Assembly (NCBI GenBank): GCA_015345905.1
Contig: JADDTR010000014.1
Coordinates: 434,001-498,000, forward strand
Length of the DNA: 64,000 nucleotides
DNA from: Aotearoamyces nothofagi
Taxonomy: Eukaryota; Ascomycota; Leotiomycetes; Leotiales; Tympanidaceae
Direction of reading: 5' to 3'
Below the pieces are notes generated by a model, which saw nothing but the letters and a program-made list of their open reading frames with translations, searched no databases and had not been told where the DNA came from. Positions 55,190 through 64,000 of this stretch are shown here, piece by piece; position 1 is the first letter of the stretch; each line of letters opens with the position of its first letter. Both the position numbers and the translations under genes were made by a program.

Positions 55190-55610
55190 GTACATAATAC
55201 AGTGCAGTATATATTTACAGTGCAGTACATACAGTCAGTATACACAGTACATACAGTGCAGTACATATTTACAGTGCAGTACATATTTACAGTGCAGTAT
55301 ATACAGTGCAGTCCAGTGCAGTATATACAGTACACACATACAGTACAGTGCAGTGTATTCAGTGCAGTCCAGTGCAGTATATACAGTGCAGTGCAGTACA
55401 TACAGTGCATACCGTACAGTACTGCAGACTGCATCATGTACAGGTGCTGTAATGTGCAAGGTACTGTATAAGGTACTGACTGTGCAAGGTACTGTACAAG
55501 GTTCTGTACAACTCGTAATGTACCGTATAAATCGTAACTCGTAAGGTACCGTATAACGGTATAAGGCACTGTACAAGTTACTGTACAGCACTACAGCTAC
55601 AGCACTACCA
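55190..55610. repeat. CAGTGCAGTATATACAGTGCAGT repeat field
   Basis: About 420 bases are made of the words CAGTGCAGTA, TATATACAGTG, CATATTTACAGTG and, towards the end, AAGGTACTGTACAA. Units are of mixed length, so this is a degenerate satellite-like field and not a clean microsatellite. Confidence 0.85.
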
Positions 55611-56200
55611 GTAGGTCCTGCACCCCCCAATACTGCACGTCAGGCACATTGTATACCCTGCGGTACCGTCCTGCCTCGCCACAGAACACGCAGAATACAG
55701 CACTGTACATAAGGCACAGGACACACAGGCACTTGCGCCCGCTATAGAGACCAGCACGGCACCGTCGCGCGCTACCTCCGCTATTACTCACCGCAGCAGA
55801 GCCGGGGCTGGCACGTGATGGTGAGAGGCACGGAAGCAAAGCCGCGGGAGGGCACGGAGGGCACGGCCGAACAGAGAAAAAGGCTTGGGCAAAAAGGCTT
55901 GTGCAGCCGGCGGGCGCCGCTTGCCCTACTGGCCTTCTCCTGGCCCTCTGTAGCCCAGCAGTGGCGGAGAGACGCGCACACATCCCATCGCTGCCGCCCT
56001 GCCTTCTTCTCCAGCATCGGGGGGAAGAGAGGGGGGGGGGGGGGGATTAAGGCCTGTACAGTTGCTATGTAGCAGTCAGTCTGGATTACAGGAATGCCAC
56101 GAGCAGACGGCCATTTTAAGCATAATTGCGGCCGGCCAGGTGCGCGGCTGCTGCTCCGCAAGGCCACGTGGTCTGCGACAGGCCGGGGCAGCGAGGGCTC

Positions 56201-56278
<78 letters not shown>
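56201..56278. repeat. (ACAG)19 microsatellite
   Basis: A perfect tetranucleotide run of about 78 bases is followed at 56,280-56,312 by a GCTCT pentamer run. A perfect microsatellite of this length is likely to vary between strains. Confidence 0.95.
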
Positions 56279-59223
56279 GCGCTCTGCTCTGCTCTGCTCT
56301 GCTCTGCTCGGCTCTGCCCTGGCCCTCTCCACCACCCGCGCGCCCTTCCGCAGGTGCTCGGCAGCTTCGCGCTTCGGCTCTGTGGCCTGAACACCTTCCC
56401 TCCCCCGACGCTGCGAGTGTGCGCGTGGTGGGAGCCTGACTTCTCTGGCAGCATTCAAACACGCAGCACCCGTACAGTGGTATTGTACAGTATTGTACTG
56501 TACTGTACAATACCGTAACTGCCCGCTCCGGTATAGCCGCCAAGTACTGTGCCTGCACGGACTGCATTCCGCGGGCGGCGCGGGGAGGAGGTGGTGTATG
56601 CCGTCTGTCCTGTACCGGCTGGCTACTCCATCGTACTGTACATCAAAACTACTCTGGTATCGTGCAAGCCCGTCTGGACTCTCCGGTGGCTATGCCATGC
56701 CGCGAATCGGCAAGTGCAGATCCAGATTGGTCCATGTCCATTTCCCATCTCCCATCTCCCATCTCCCATTTCCCATGCCATCATGCCAAAGCCTACCCGC
56801 CACCCCTAGCTACCCCCAGGTACGTCACCCGGTAAGAGCTTCTTCTCCCTACCTTAGCATCTATCCTCCGACCGCCCTTTGACCCAAGGTACTCGTACTG
56901 TGCATACCTAGCTGCCGTGTGCTGGCTGTGTCGGGATACGCGTACCGAACGAAACCGAGCCTAGGCAAACTCAAATCGACATCAAAATGCACTTCGAGCA
57001 GCGGAGAGATCTGCTGGGGAGGCGCGAGATGAGCCGGCCGGTGCCCATATCTCACGTCTCACGTCTCGCCGATAAGAGAGAGGCCGTCTGTAGATCCCTG
57101 AACGACACATGAAGGACTTGTGACGGATGCGATACGAGACGAGCGAGGCAGGACGGCCAAGGCAGCCGATGAAGGGCAGAAGGAGGGCCGCACTGCGCAC
57201 CTGTCGTGCGGCCCATGGGGCGAGCTTCCTCGTTGGCAGCAATGAAGCTTTTGGTGCTCGACGGGTAGCCGCCGGTATGATGCAGCTTCCCCAGATCATC
57301 GAGATAACAGCGCAGCTGTCGTAGTGCAGGATCGTAGCGGATTGGAGACGCCGGCCTCTCTGCAAGCAGAGCGATACGATACAATACAATACACGTGCCC
57401 CTATCCGAAGAAGCCGGGCTGTTCTCGTGGCATTGGCATTGGCATTGGCATTGGCACCTTCTAGCGTCGAATTAGACCTTTGCTCGACAGCCAGCGAGGA
57501 CCCGAGAGAACAGATAGCGAGGGCACAGCTCTTGTCGCAGGGCTACATTCCTCGCCTCTAAGGCCGCACTATGCTCGCATAAGACAATATCCAGGGTTGA
57601 TCTCCTGCATCGCGATGCAGCTTCTGGCGTCCTCCAGCTCCACAGTAGCAGGGGCGTGCAGGGCGAGGCCGAGGACTCCTCATCCGTGCCCTCAGCATCG
57701 CAGAACCGATTCCCAGGCTGGGCGGCACCTTCTGGGTTCCAGCGCCTCCAGGCTGACAGACGTGGTGCGGTGACCGCAAGGCTTTGGCAACTGGCGCGCC
57801 ACAGACGTGTGTGCTCGACAGCCTCGGCGAATTTATAGATAAGGGATCCTGGCAGCCCATTGGCCTCGGCCCCCTTATTATAACATTATATCATTATTAA
57901 CAGACCCTTTTTTCTTTTCTTCCGGTGCTGAATCCTGATCTATCTTGAAGACGCCATCGGGGTTATCTAACTAACGGCCTGAGCACATTCTACGTTACAG
58001 TGGCTGTCTACATTTACCTGCACCCTCGCGAGTGAGGATGCGAGGTCCGTACACATACTAGTATATACAGTACTTGCCTACCTTGCCCTGCTTCGCACAT
58101 TGCCCCAAGGGTAGCTAATGTCAATGTGCTGGACACATTCTGTACGGGGTTGCGCAGGCTCGCGATAAGGAGGGCTCACCTACTTGTGCGACCTAAAGAT
58201 AAGTTGTCATGTCGCGGCAACATGCATGCGAAACTTCGCAAGCAGCATGTGGAGAGGCTCGTTTCCGCGCTCCCCGTTCCCCTACCTCTCGTGCTTGTCA
58301 TGCTAAACACGCGCCTGCCTTCTTAGCACCCGGCTTGCCAAGCACGGAGCAGATATCCAACCCCTACAGAACCCACCGTGGATCGATCACAAATCGTGTC
58401 CATGCTGTCCTGGCCTGTAGTGATGGCTGATCTCCAGGAAGATCGTCGTCCTCGTCGTGCTTCGTGTGCCTGTGAAGACCGATACAGTACTCCTGACGCT
58501 GTCTGCTCTCTGCGATCATGGAGGTTGGCTTCTCCCTCCAGACGGCCAAGGGCAGTAGCGGTCGGCATTGTAGGCGTGCCTCTGTAAGTCCTGTTTGCTC
58601 ATGGGAGAGTGGCAGTTTGGCAGTGGTCGTGGTCGTGGTCGTGGCAGGGTTGCTGGCCTTTCCTGGGAGTTCTTAGCAAAGCCATGTCTTCATGGCCCTT
58701 CCTCCTTCTTCCTCCATCTGTCTACCACCACGCCCGCGGATGTCCAGAGACGGCAAAACACACAAGGCGTACAGGGCACATGGCACATTTGCACTTGAAC
58801 ACCTCCCAGTCTGCGCTGCGTTGCCTCTTGACCTCAACGGCTGAAGGCTGAATGAAACCTGAAAACCTGCTTCTGCCCCTCCTTCTGAGTGTTGGCAACT
58901 GGCAGCGGTGCTCTGCCCACGTCCTGCAGTGAGCCAGTGAGTACAGCCGTAGAGCTTCCTTCCTGGTGAGACCGATTGGCTTCCACTGCCAGCCCATGCG
59001 GAATCCGACATCCCACAGTCCATGTCCACCGTCCACCGTCCACGTCCACCGTCCGCGTTCCCAGCCCACAACTCGCACCCTTTAGGAGTCCGTGAAGAGC
59101 GGGCGCAGGTAAGCTGCCTTATCTCAAGCGGCACGTCAGCCAATTGCGAGTCTATAAGACCCAGGATCAAGCCTTATCAACTTATCCCGCACCCACCTGT
59201 AGTCCCAGGAATCGCGCCTAAGA

Positions 59224-61260
59224 ATGGACCGCCGGCGGGGCTCCTTCCCCGTCGAGAATCGAGGCACTTGTGGTTCGAGATATAATAAAAGCCGCAATGA
59301 TGCCAACATATATGCTGCTTACGCCGGCGCACTTCCTCGCGGCCACAGCAATGCGACCGGAAATCCCCTCGGGCCAGAAATCATGTGGTGGGATGAGGAA
59401 AGGATCGAGGCGACCGTTGATCGCGCCTTTGTCTTATCGCAGCTGCGGCCGGATGAGCAACTGAAATTGGATAAGCAGCTGGAATTCGGCGACGGCCTGA
59501 CGGACTACACGTACCTCGAGTGGATCGAAGGAAAGGCAAAGCGAATCTTCCTTGTTCTCGTCGATATCGGCTGCCCCGATCAGATCTTTGGGGTCGTTGA
59601 CGATTCCTGGGACGACGAGGATCTGCCACTCCCCCTGGATCAGGTCGAGCGACTTCAACTCACCCCAGAAAGAGACGAGAGGCTTGAGCGGAAGTTCTTC
59701 CAACGCCAGTTCGTCTACCTTTTGAGGTTCATCAGGGAGGGCGAGAACTGTGTCTATGATGATGTCGAGGTGATACCTCTGGAAGTGGTCGACAAACGAG
59801 TTCCTGTTGTTGGGCTTACCCACAATGATGTCGACAAGGTATATCTCCCTGGCAGGCCAGACGACATCTTATTACGCCGGCGGATACCAATCGGAATGGG
59901 AGTGGGACAGATGCCGTATGAAGAATTCCTATCTGGCATCGAGCAGATGAGACAAATGGAGCATCCGCATCTGGCATCATTATGGGCTACCTACGTCCAC
60001 CACTCTGTCGGCTATGTCCTCCTCACACCTGCCAATGATGGGACTCTGAAATCATTCATGAATATCACACCTCCATCTGTCAAAATCCTTGCCAAGCAGG
60101 ACCGACGGGTTATGTTCCTCAACTGGCTCCACTGTCTCGCCGACGCCGTCGCCTTCCTCCACGAGCATGGGTTTTCTCATCGTGGCATCAAGCCGTCAAA
60201 CGTCCTGATTGATATCGACAACCACATATTCCTCTCCGACGCCGGCCCATTCGCGCACCACCATTCCAGCAAGTCGGCAAAGTCCTTCGACAAAGAAAAC
60301 TACGACTACTCTCCGCCCGAGCAAACTCATCCCGTCTTCCAGCCTAGAATAAGTGCCAGCCGCATCCCAAGCGCTGCACCTCGCAGGGTGACGGCATCCC
60401 TTGAGCCTGCCACGTCGGAAGCAAGCTCTTCATCCGGCGACTCCATCTACACAACCTCCACCAGCACCGTCCCCTCGACGGACAACCAAGCCATGCCCGC
60501 CCCACCCAAAACCGACCCCCAAAAGGCCGACGTCTTCTCTCTCGGCTGCATATTCCTCGAGATCCTCACCCTCCTGCTGAAGCGCGCATCCCGCTCCTTC
60601 GCCTCGCACCGCGGCGCCAGGAACAAGACGCCCGGGCGCGGCGGCGGCCTCCCCGACTCGTCGTTCCACAAGAACCTGGGGCAGCTGGAATCGTGGATCC
60701 GCCTCCTGCTCAAGGACGCGCGGAAGAAGGAGGACCGCGTCTTCCGCGGCGTCAGCCACGTGCTGAGCCTCGCCGCCCGCATGCTGGAGCCGGACCCCGC
60801 CGACCGGCCCGCGGCCCAGCACGTCAGCGAGCGCGTGCGCGAGATCCTGACCAAGGTCAGCGGCGTCCGGACGCCGCACTGTCTCGGCCACAGGTACGCG
60901 GCCGCGGCGAACGGCCCGGCGCAGCTGCGCACCGTCGAGGGCGGCGTCTTCTCCACCAAGAGGGGCCACGCCAGGAGCAGCTCCGCCGGCGCGCGCGCCG
61001 AGACGGCCAGCCTCGCGACGAGGCGGAGCTCTGGGTCGGGAGGCGCAGCCGCAGCCGCGGCCGCGGACGGCAGGCGGCCCGGCACCGGCGGCGGGAGGGG
61101 GCCCGGCGGGTTCAGGGAGCCGCAGACGAGGCCGAGACCCAAGGCCTGGCAGGCCCCCGTGTATGCCGGTAAGCCCGCCCCTCCCCCGCCGGCCTCGGCA
61201 GAGCAGCCGCGGAGCTGACCGTGTCCCTTCCTCGCCTCTACAGAAATCAGCTTCGGCTAG
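59224..61260 (+). CDS. Kinase-fold protein lacking the HRD aspartate (probable pseudokinase)
   Basis: Exons 59224-61168 and 61244-61260 give 653 residues. The 75-base intron (GTAAGC...CTGAC...CTACAG) ends the protein in APVYAEISFG. Residues 1-200 are an unassigned N-terminal domain (WWDEERIEATVDRAFVLSQLRPDEQL). The kinase-like domain spans about 210-560: FLSGIEQMRQMEHPHLASLWATY resembles helix C, and LADAVAFLHEHGFSHRGIKPSNVLID is the catalytic loop with Gly321 in place of the HRD Asp, though Lys323 and Asn326 remain. The DFG motif reads D339-A-G. DVFSLGCIFLEILTLL and MLEPDPADRPAAQHV fit the C-lobe. No clear Gly loop or beta3 Lys is seen. The tail is Ala/Gly/Arg-rich. An upstream coding exon is possible, because an AG acceptor (CTGTAG) ends about 20 bases before the ATG. 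Confidence 0.85.
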
Positions 61261-61287
61261 CCGGCCTCCTTCTTCTCTCCTCTCTCT

Positions 61288-61324
<37 letters not shown>

Positions 61325-61735
61325 CTTTTTTGTCTGTCTTCGGCGACTGGGTGGCTGGGTTTTTTAAAAAGGGGGGGATGGGGGGGGGGGGGGGGGTTCG
61401 GCGTGCCGAGAAAAGGCAGGGGGAGACTGTCGCTATAGGGATTCAGGGGATTCAGGGGTATCTATCCGTCTCGCGAGCTGGGCGTGATGGCTGTTTAAAT
61501 TTATACGTGGACGGGCACGGCACGGCACGGCACGGCACGGCACGGGCGGAGCGGGAGCAGTAGAGCAGAAAGTAATCATCTAGAATCTGTAATCGTTGTA
61601 GGGTCTGGTCTGTCTTGTGGCCTGGCATCGGCTCCCCTCGTCACCCCGCCGTCCCGTGCCAGCTCCCGTGATATCTACCATGTATATATATATATAGAAA
61701 AAAATCCCGTCCCCGAGCGGCCCGGCCCGCCAGCG
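61261..61735. other. Convergent intergenic region with simple repeats
   Basis: A (TC)n run at about 61,276-61,322, a G16 run at 61,380-61,397 and a GGCAC pentamer run at about 61,515-61,545 lie between two converging genes. Confidence 0.7.
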
Positions 61736-63319
61736 TCAGAACACGCTTTCCCGGACGCTCCTCTCGGCCTCGTCCTGCTCCGCGAGGCGGCCCTCGTCGC
61801 CCTCGCAGTCGTCGGCGACGTCGCTCTGGTCCCCCAGCGCGTCGGCCTTGACGCCTCGGCCCATGCCCGACTCGGCGCGGTAGCTGGTGGCGCCGGCGGC
61901 GCCGGCGGCGTCCTTGTGCGAGACCCTCTTCCTGAAGGCCACGATGCGCACGTCCTCCTCTGCCGAGAACTCCGTGTCGCTGCCCGCGTGGCTGGGGTTG
62001 CCCGACTCCGACCCCCCAAAGTCACGCCCGGCGTGCAGCAGCGGCATCTTGTCCGGCGACCTCAGCCGGTGCTGTAGGCGCTCCTCGATGGAGATGAACG
62101 AGGGCGTGCCGTCTGGGCTCGACACTGCCCCGTCAGAGGCCTTCTGTATATCGACTTTGGGAGGACCAATCTGTCCACGCGGATCATCTTCGTCTTCTTC
62201 CGAAGAGCTTTGCCACCGCCTGGCGGCAGGCCTACGGCTTATAAGAGTCTCTCCTGGGTCTGGCTCTGGCACATTCTGCTGCATAGCATGCATGGAATTA
62301 TCCTTCTTGGTGTAGTGTCTTCCGTGGCTGCAGCCATTAGGGCACCCACCCCATTGCTTCCTTTTTGGGATAAGGGATCCTGCCGCTTCCATTGGTTTCT
62401 CTACAGGTTTCTCCTTCTCCCTCTCCTTCTCCTTGAGTGCCGCTCGTTCGCATTTTAGTTCCGACCACGTCCGTAAATTGTTCTCCAAGATGTATTTTCC
62501 ACTGTCTTCCTTTTTCCTCATAATTAGAAACTCACAGTGGTTGACATTTCGAAGATCCTCGAAGTACTCGACACTGAAATGATACCACTTCATCAGGAAC
62601 ACACGACTCATGAGACCGTGAGTGACTAGAAACGACATTTGTTAGCAACTATGAATTTAATATTAGAGAAAACATGTATACCTAATACGCAAACACTTGC
62701 GAAATTATCCTCTCCAAACTGTCGCCACAGGCTCTCATTAAACCCACTTACCCTGTCATAAGCATCTGCTGCCGACTCTCCATTCGGGATTCTGTAGAAG
62801 AAATGTCCATAATCAGCGCGCTCCTGCCACATCCTCTCCATCTCTGCTGAGCATGGCTGGAAGTTCCCAAAATCTTGCTCTCTAAGCCTTGGTTCCTCGT
62901 AGACCTTGATATTGTGTCGGCGGAATGGAGAGGGTGACGGCTCATCAGATGTTAACGTATTTAGGATGCCCTCTGTTGTCTCTCGCGTCCGACGGTACGG
63001 AGAAGTGAAGAAGTGGAGGGTATCATCTGCGCGCAAGAGGGAGCGTAAGCGCCGTCCCGCATCGTGTGCTTGCGACCAGCCTTCCGAGGTAAGCTTCACA
63101 CGGTGGTCGGGGATGGTCTGGTGGATATCCCGATTTTCTGGCAATTGTCAGCATGTCGGTCTCCAATGGCCTCTGGCTTCTCCAATTGAGGGGAAAGGCT
63201 CTTCGGCTTGAGAAATGAGACGAGAGTTGAAGCAACAAGGGCGTTATAGATTGGGTAGCCGTACTGTTGCCTTCAGACTGAGCATGTCTAATCAGTATGA
63301 TCATTCGCGGTTTCCCCAT
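61736..63319 (-). CDS. Histidine phosphatase (phosphoglycerate-mutase superfamily, DET1-like)
   Basis: Exons 63319-63265, 63137-62682 and 62625-61736 give 466 residues. The phosphohistidine signature is MIILIRHAQSEGN (His12), split by intron 1 right after GN. FFTSPYRRTRETTEGIL and EEPRLREQDFGNF follow, then the second catalytic His in VLVTHGLMSRVFLMKWY. This is the branch-2-like fungal acid phosphatase group that includes yeast Det1. The catalytic core ends near residue 230. The remaining 230 or so residues are an unusual tail: charged KEKEREKEKPVEKP, a Cys/His patch (CPNGCSHGRHY), and an acidic Ser-rich stretch. Yeast Det1 has been linked to sterol movement, but the substrate here is unknown. 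Confidence 0.92.
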
Positions 63320-63678
63320 ATTTTCAATCGAGTCGATGCGATGCAGAATGAAAGGAAACAGGAGAGAAGTGAAGAAGTATCAGAGCACGCCTTCTGCTAT
63401 GCAACAGGAACGATGGTGGGGGCGTCTCAGTTGGGGTGAACTTGTTTCAAAACTCATCCATGCGGGTTATCGATAACCGATAAAGGCCAGGGCCTCGATC
63501 ACGAAGCGCATGAGGTCACTCTCAGCTACCGTATCGAGTTTTGTTCTTCCCAGCCTGGTTATCTTAGAGGTCAACAGCCAAACACTTGCGATTATAGGTG
63601 GTTATCCCGTAAATACCACCGGCGAAAAAGTTGCATCTATCTAAGAACCACCATTAACTCATACCTCGACCTTCGGCC
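63320..63678. promoter_or_regulatory. Divergent promoter region with a 14-base palindrome
   Basis: This 359-base gap separates divergent genes (histidine phosphatase to the left, PRKRIP1-like to the right). GGTTATCGATAACC at 63465-63478 is a perfect palindrome and is followed by a half-site CGATAAAGG. A role as an operator-like site for a shared factor is inferred only. Confidence 0.45.
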
Positions 63679-64000
63679 ATGTCCGAACCGATTCCCGAGT
63701 CGATACCTACCTCGCACGACCCGCGCTCCAAACGTCCTACTAAGAAACGGGCTCTCACCCCCGTTTCAGAACAAGCCGCAACCCTTTCTGCTTTGTTCGC
63801 GAAGCCAGACCAAGACATACTCATTCCTCAGTCCTCTGCTCTCACTTCGACATATCCTAAAGGTGCTCCTCCCGAGATTGTCGCAAACGTCCAGGGTTCA
63901 TCTGCAGGTGCTGGATCTGGCGAATTCCATGTTTATAAGGCGAGTCGAAGACGTGAATATGAAAGGCTACGAACCATGGACGAGGAAGTGAGGAAGGAGA
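63679..64000 (+). CDS. PRKRIP1-like (DUF1168) spliceosomal protein, N-terminal part
   Basis: The frame from ATG at 63679 runs off the window after 107 codons. The N-terminus is a basic, disordered tail (SKRPTKKRALTPVSEQAATLSALFAKPDQDILIP). It is followed by GSSAGAGSGEFHVYKASRRREYERLRTMDEEVRKE, the hallmark of the DUF1168/PRKRIP1 family (EFHVYRxxRRREYxR). Family members are small nuclear proteins; human PRKRIP1 is found in the catalytic spliceosome, where its long helix bridges the U2 snRNP side. The rest of the gene lies beyond the window. Confidence 0.92.
   Translation, partial: MSEPIPESIPTSHDPRSKRPTKKRALTPVSEQAATLSALFAKPDQDILIPQSSALTSTYPKGAPPEIVANVQGSSAGAGSGEFHVYKASRRREYERLRTMDEEVRKE

Larger units (their letters stand above)
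54200..59223. other. Long gene-poor, repeat-rich stretch
   Basis: No gene is supported in 5 kb. The first 800 bases would contain the GH72 promoter and are unusually G/C-rich upstream. Apart from the arrays listed separately, short runs are seen: GGCATT at 57,429-57,457, CCCATCT at 56,745-56,776, GTGGTC at 58,621-58,645 and CCACCGT near 59,022-59,053. Long frames on either strand have simple composition and no domains. Confidence 0.5.

Noticed and set aside
54035-55195. A 386-codon minus-strand frame through the GH72 start
   Set aside because: Only its end overlaps the true first exon of the GH72 gene. The rest is Pro/Ala/Ser-rich low-complexity sequence upstream of the real ATG.
55190-56278. 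Possible CRISPR-like array
   Set aside because: Units are adjacent and irregular, with no unique spacers of constant length, and the genome is eukaryotic.

Overview
The window reads as nuclear DNA of a filamentous ascomycete (Pezizomycotina). The evidence is: protein genes with many short GT-AG introns (about 47 to 138 nt) that often carry a CTGAC or CTAAC branch-like word; an ascomycete-type laccase; a HET-domain incompatibility gene; a CAP20-type perilipin; a GH72 glucanosyltransferase; and an AT-rich island of the kind left by repeat-induced mutation. I cannot name the genus. All exon joins were read by hand. For every spliced gene the summed exon length is a multiple of three.

Layout. 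0-2.4 kb: the C-terminal end of an LTA4-hydrolase/aminopeptidase (+) converges on an eight-exon secreted Thr-rich protein (-). 2.4-6.2 kb: repeat-rich, no gene. 6.2-14.4 kb: nine-exon laccase (+), intron-containing tRNA-Gly (-), peroxisomal alpha/beta hydrolase (+), pirin (-) and a TLC-domain membrane protein (-). 15.6-23.2 kb: COG8 (+), a 626-residue fungal protein with internal repeats (+), and a two-finger DUF7896-like protein (-) with a small doubtful ORF above it. 25.0-32.6 kb: a YOS9/OS-9 ERAD lectin (+), an Hsp31/DJ-1 protein (-), a hypothetical acidic protein (-) and a stomatin (-).

32.6-49.7 kb is gene-poor: a CACTG/CACTA pentamer array, a decayed coding relic, long pyrimidine and G-rich tracts, CAP20 (-), an AT-rich island, a pair of hairpin repeats and one HET-domain gene (-). 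49.7-54.2 kb holds a GC-rich unknown membrane protein (-) and a GH72 beta-1,3-glucanosyltransferase (-). 54.2-59.2 kb is again repeat-rich without a convincing gene. 59.2-64.0 kb is a gene-dense end: a pseudokinase (+), a histidine-phosphatase (-) converging on it, and the start of a PRKRIP1-like spliceosomal protein (+).

Functional themes: housekeeping secretory-pathway genes (COG8, YOS9, stomatin, TLC, GH72) are scattered among accessory DNA. The laccase, hydrolase and pirin neighbourhood might act on phenolics, but that is inference only. The items most worth a second look are the pseudokinase that has lost only the HRD aspartate of the HRD/DFG pair, the secretory-type extension in front of a full-length pirin, and the paired zinc fingers with identical unusual spacing.
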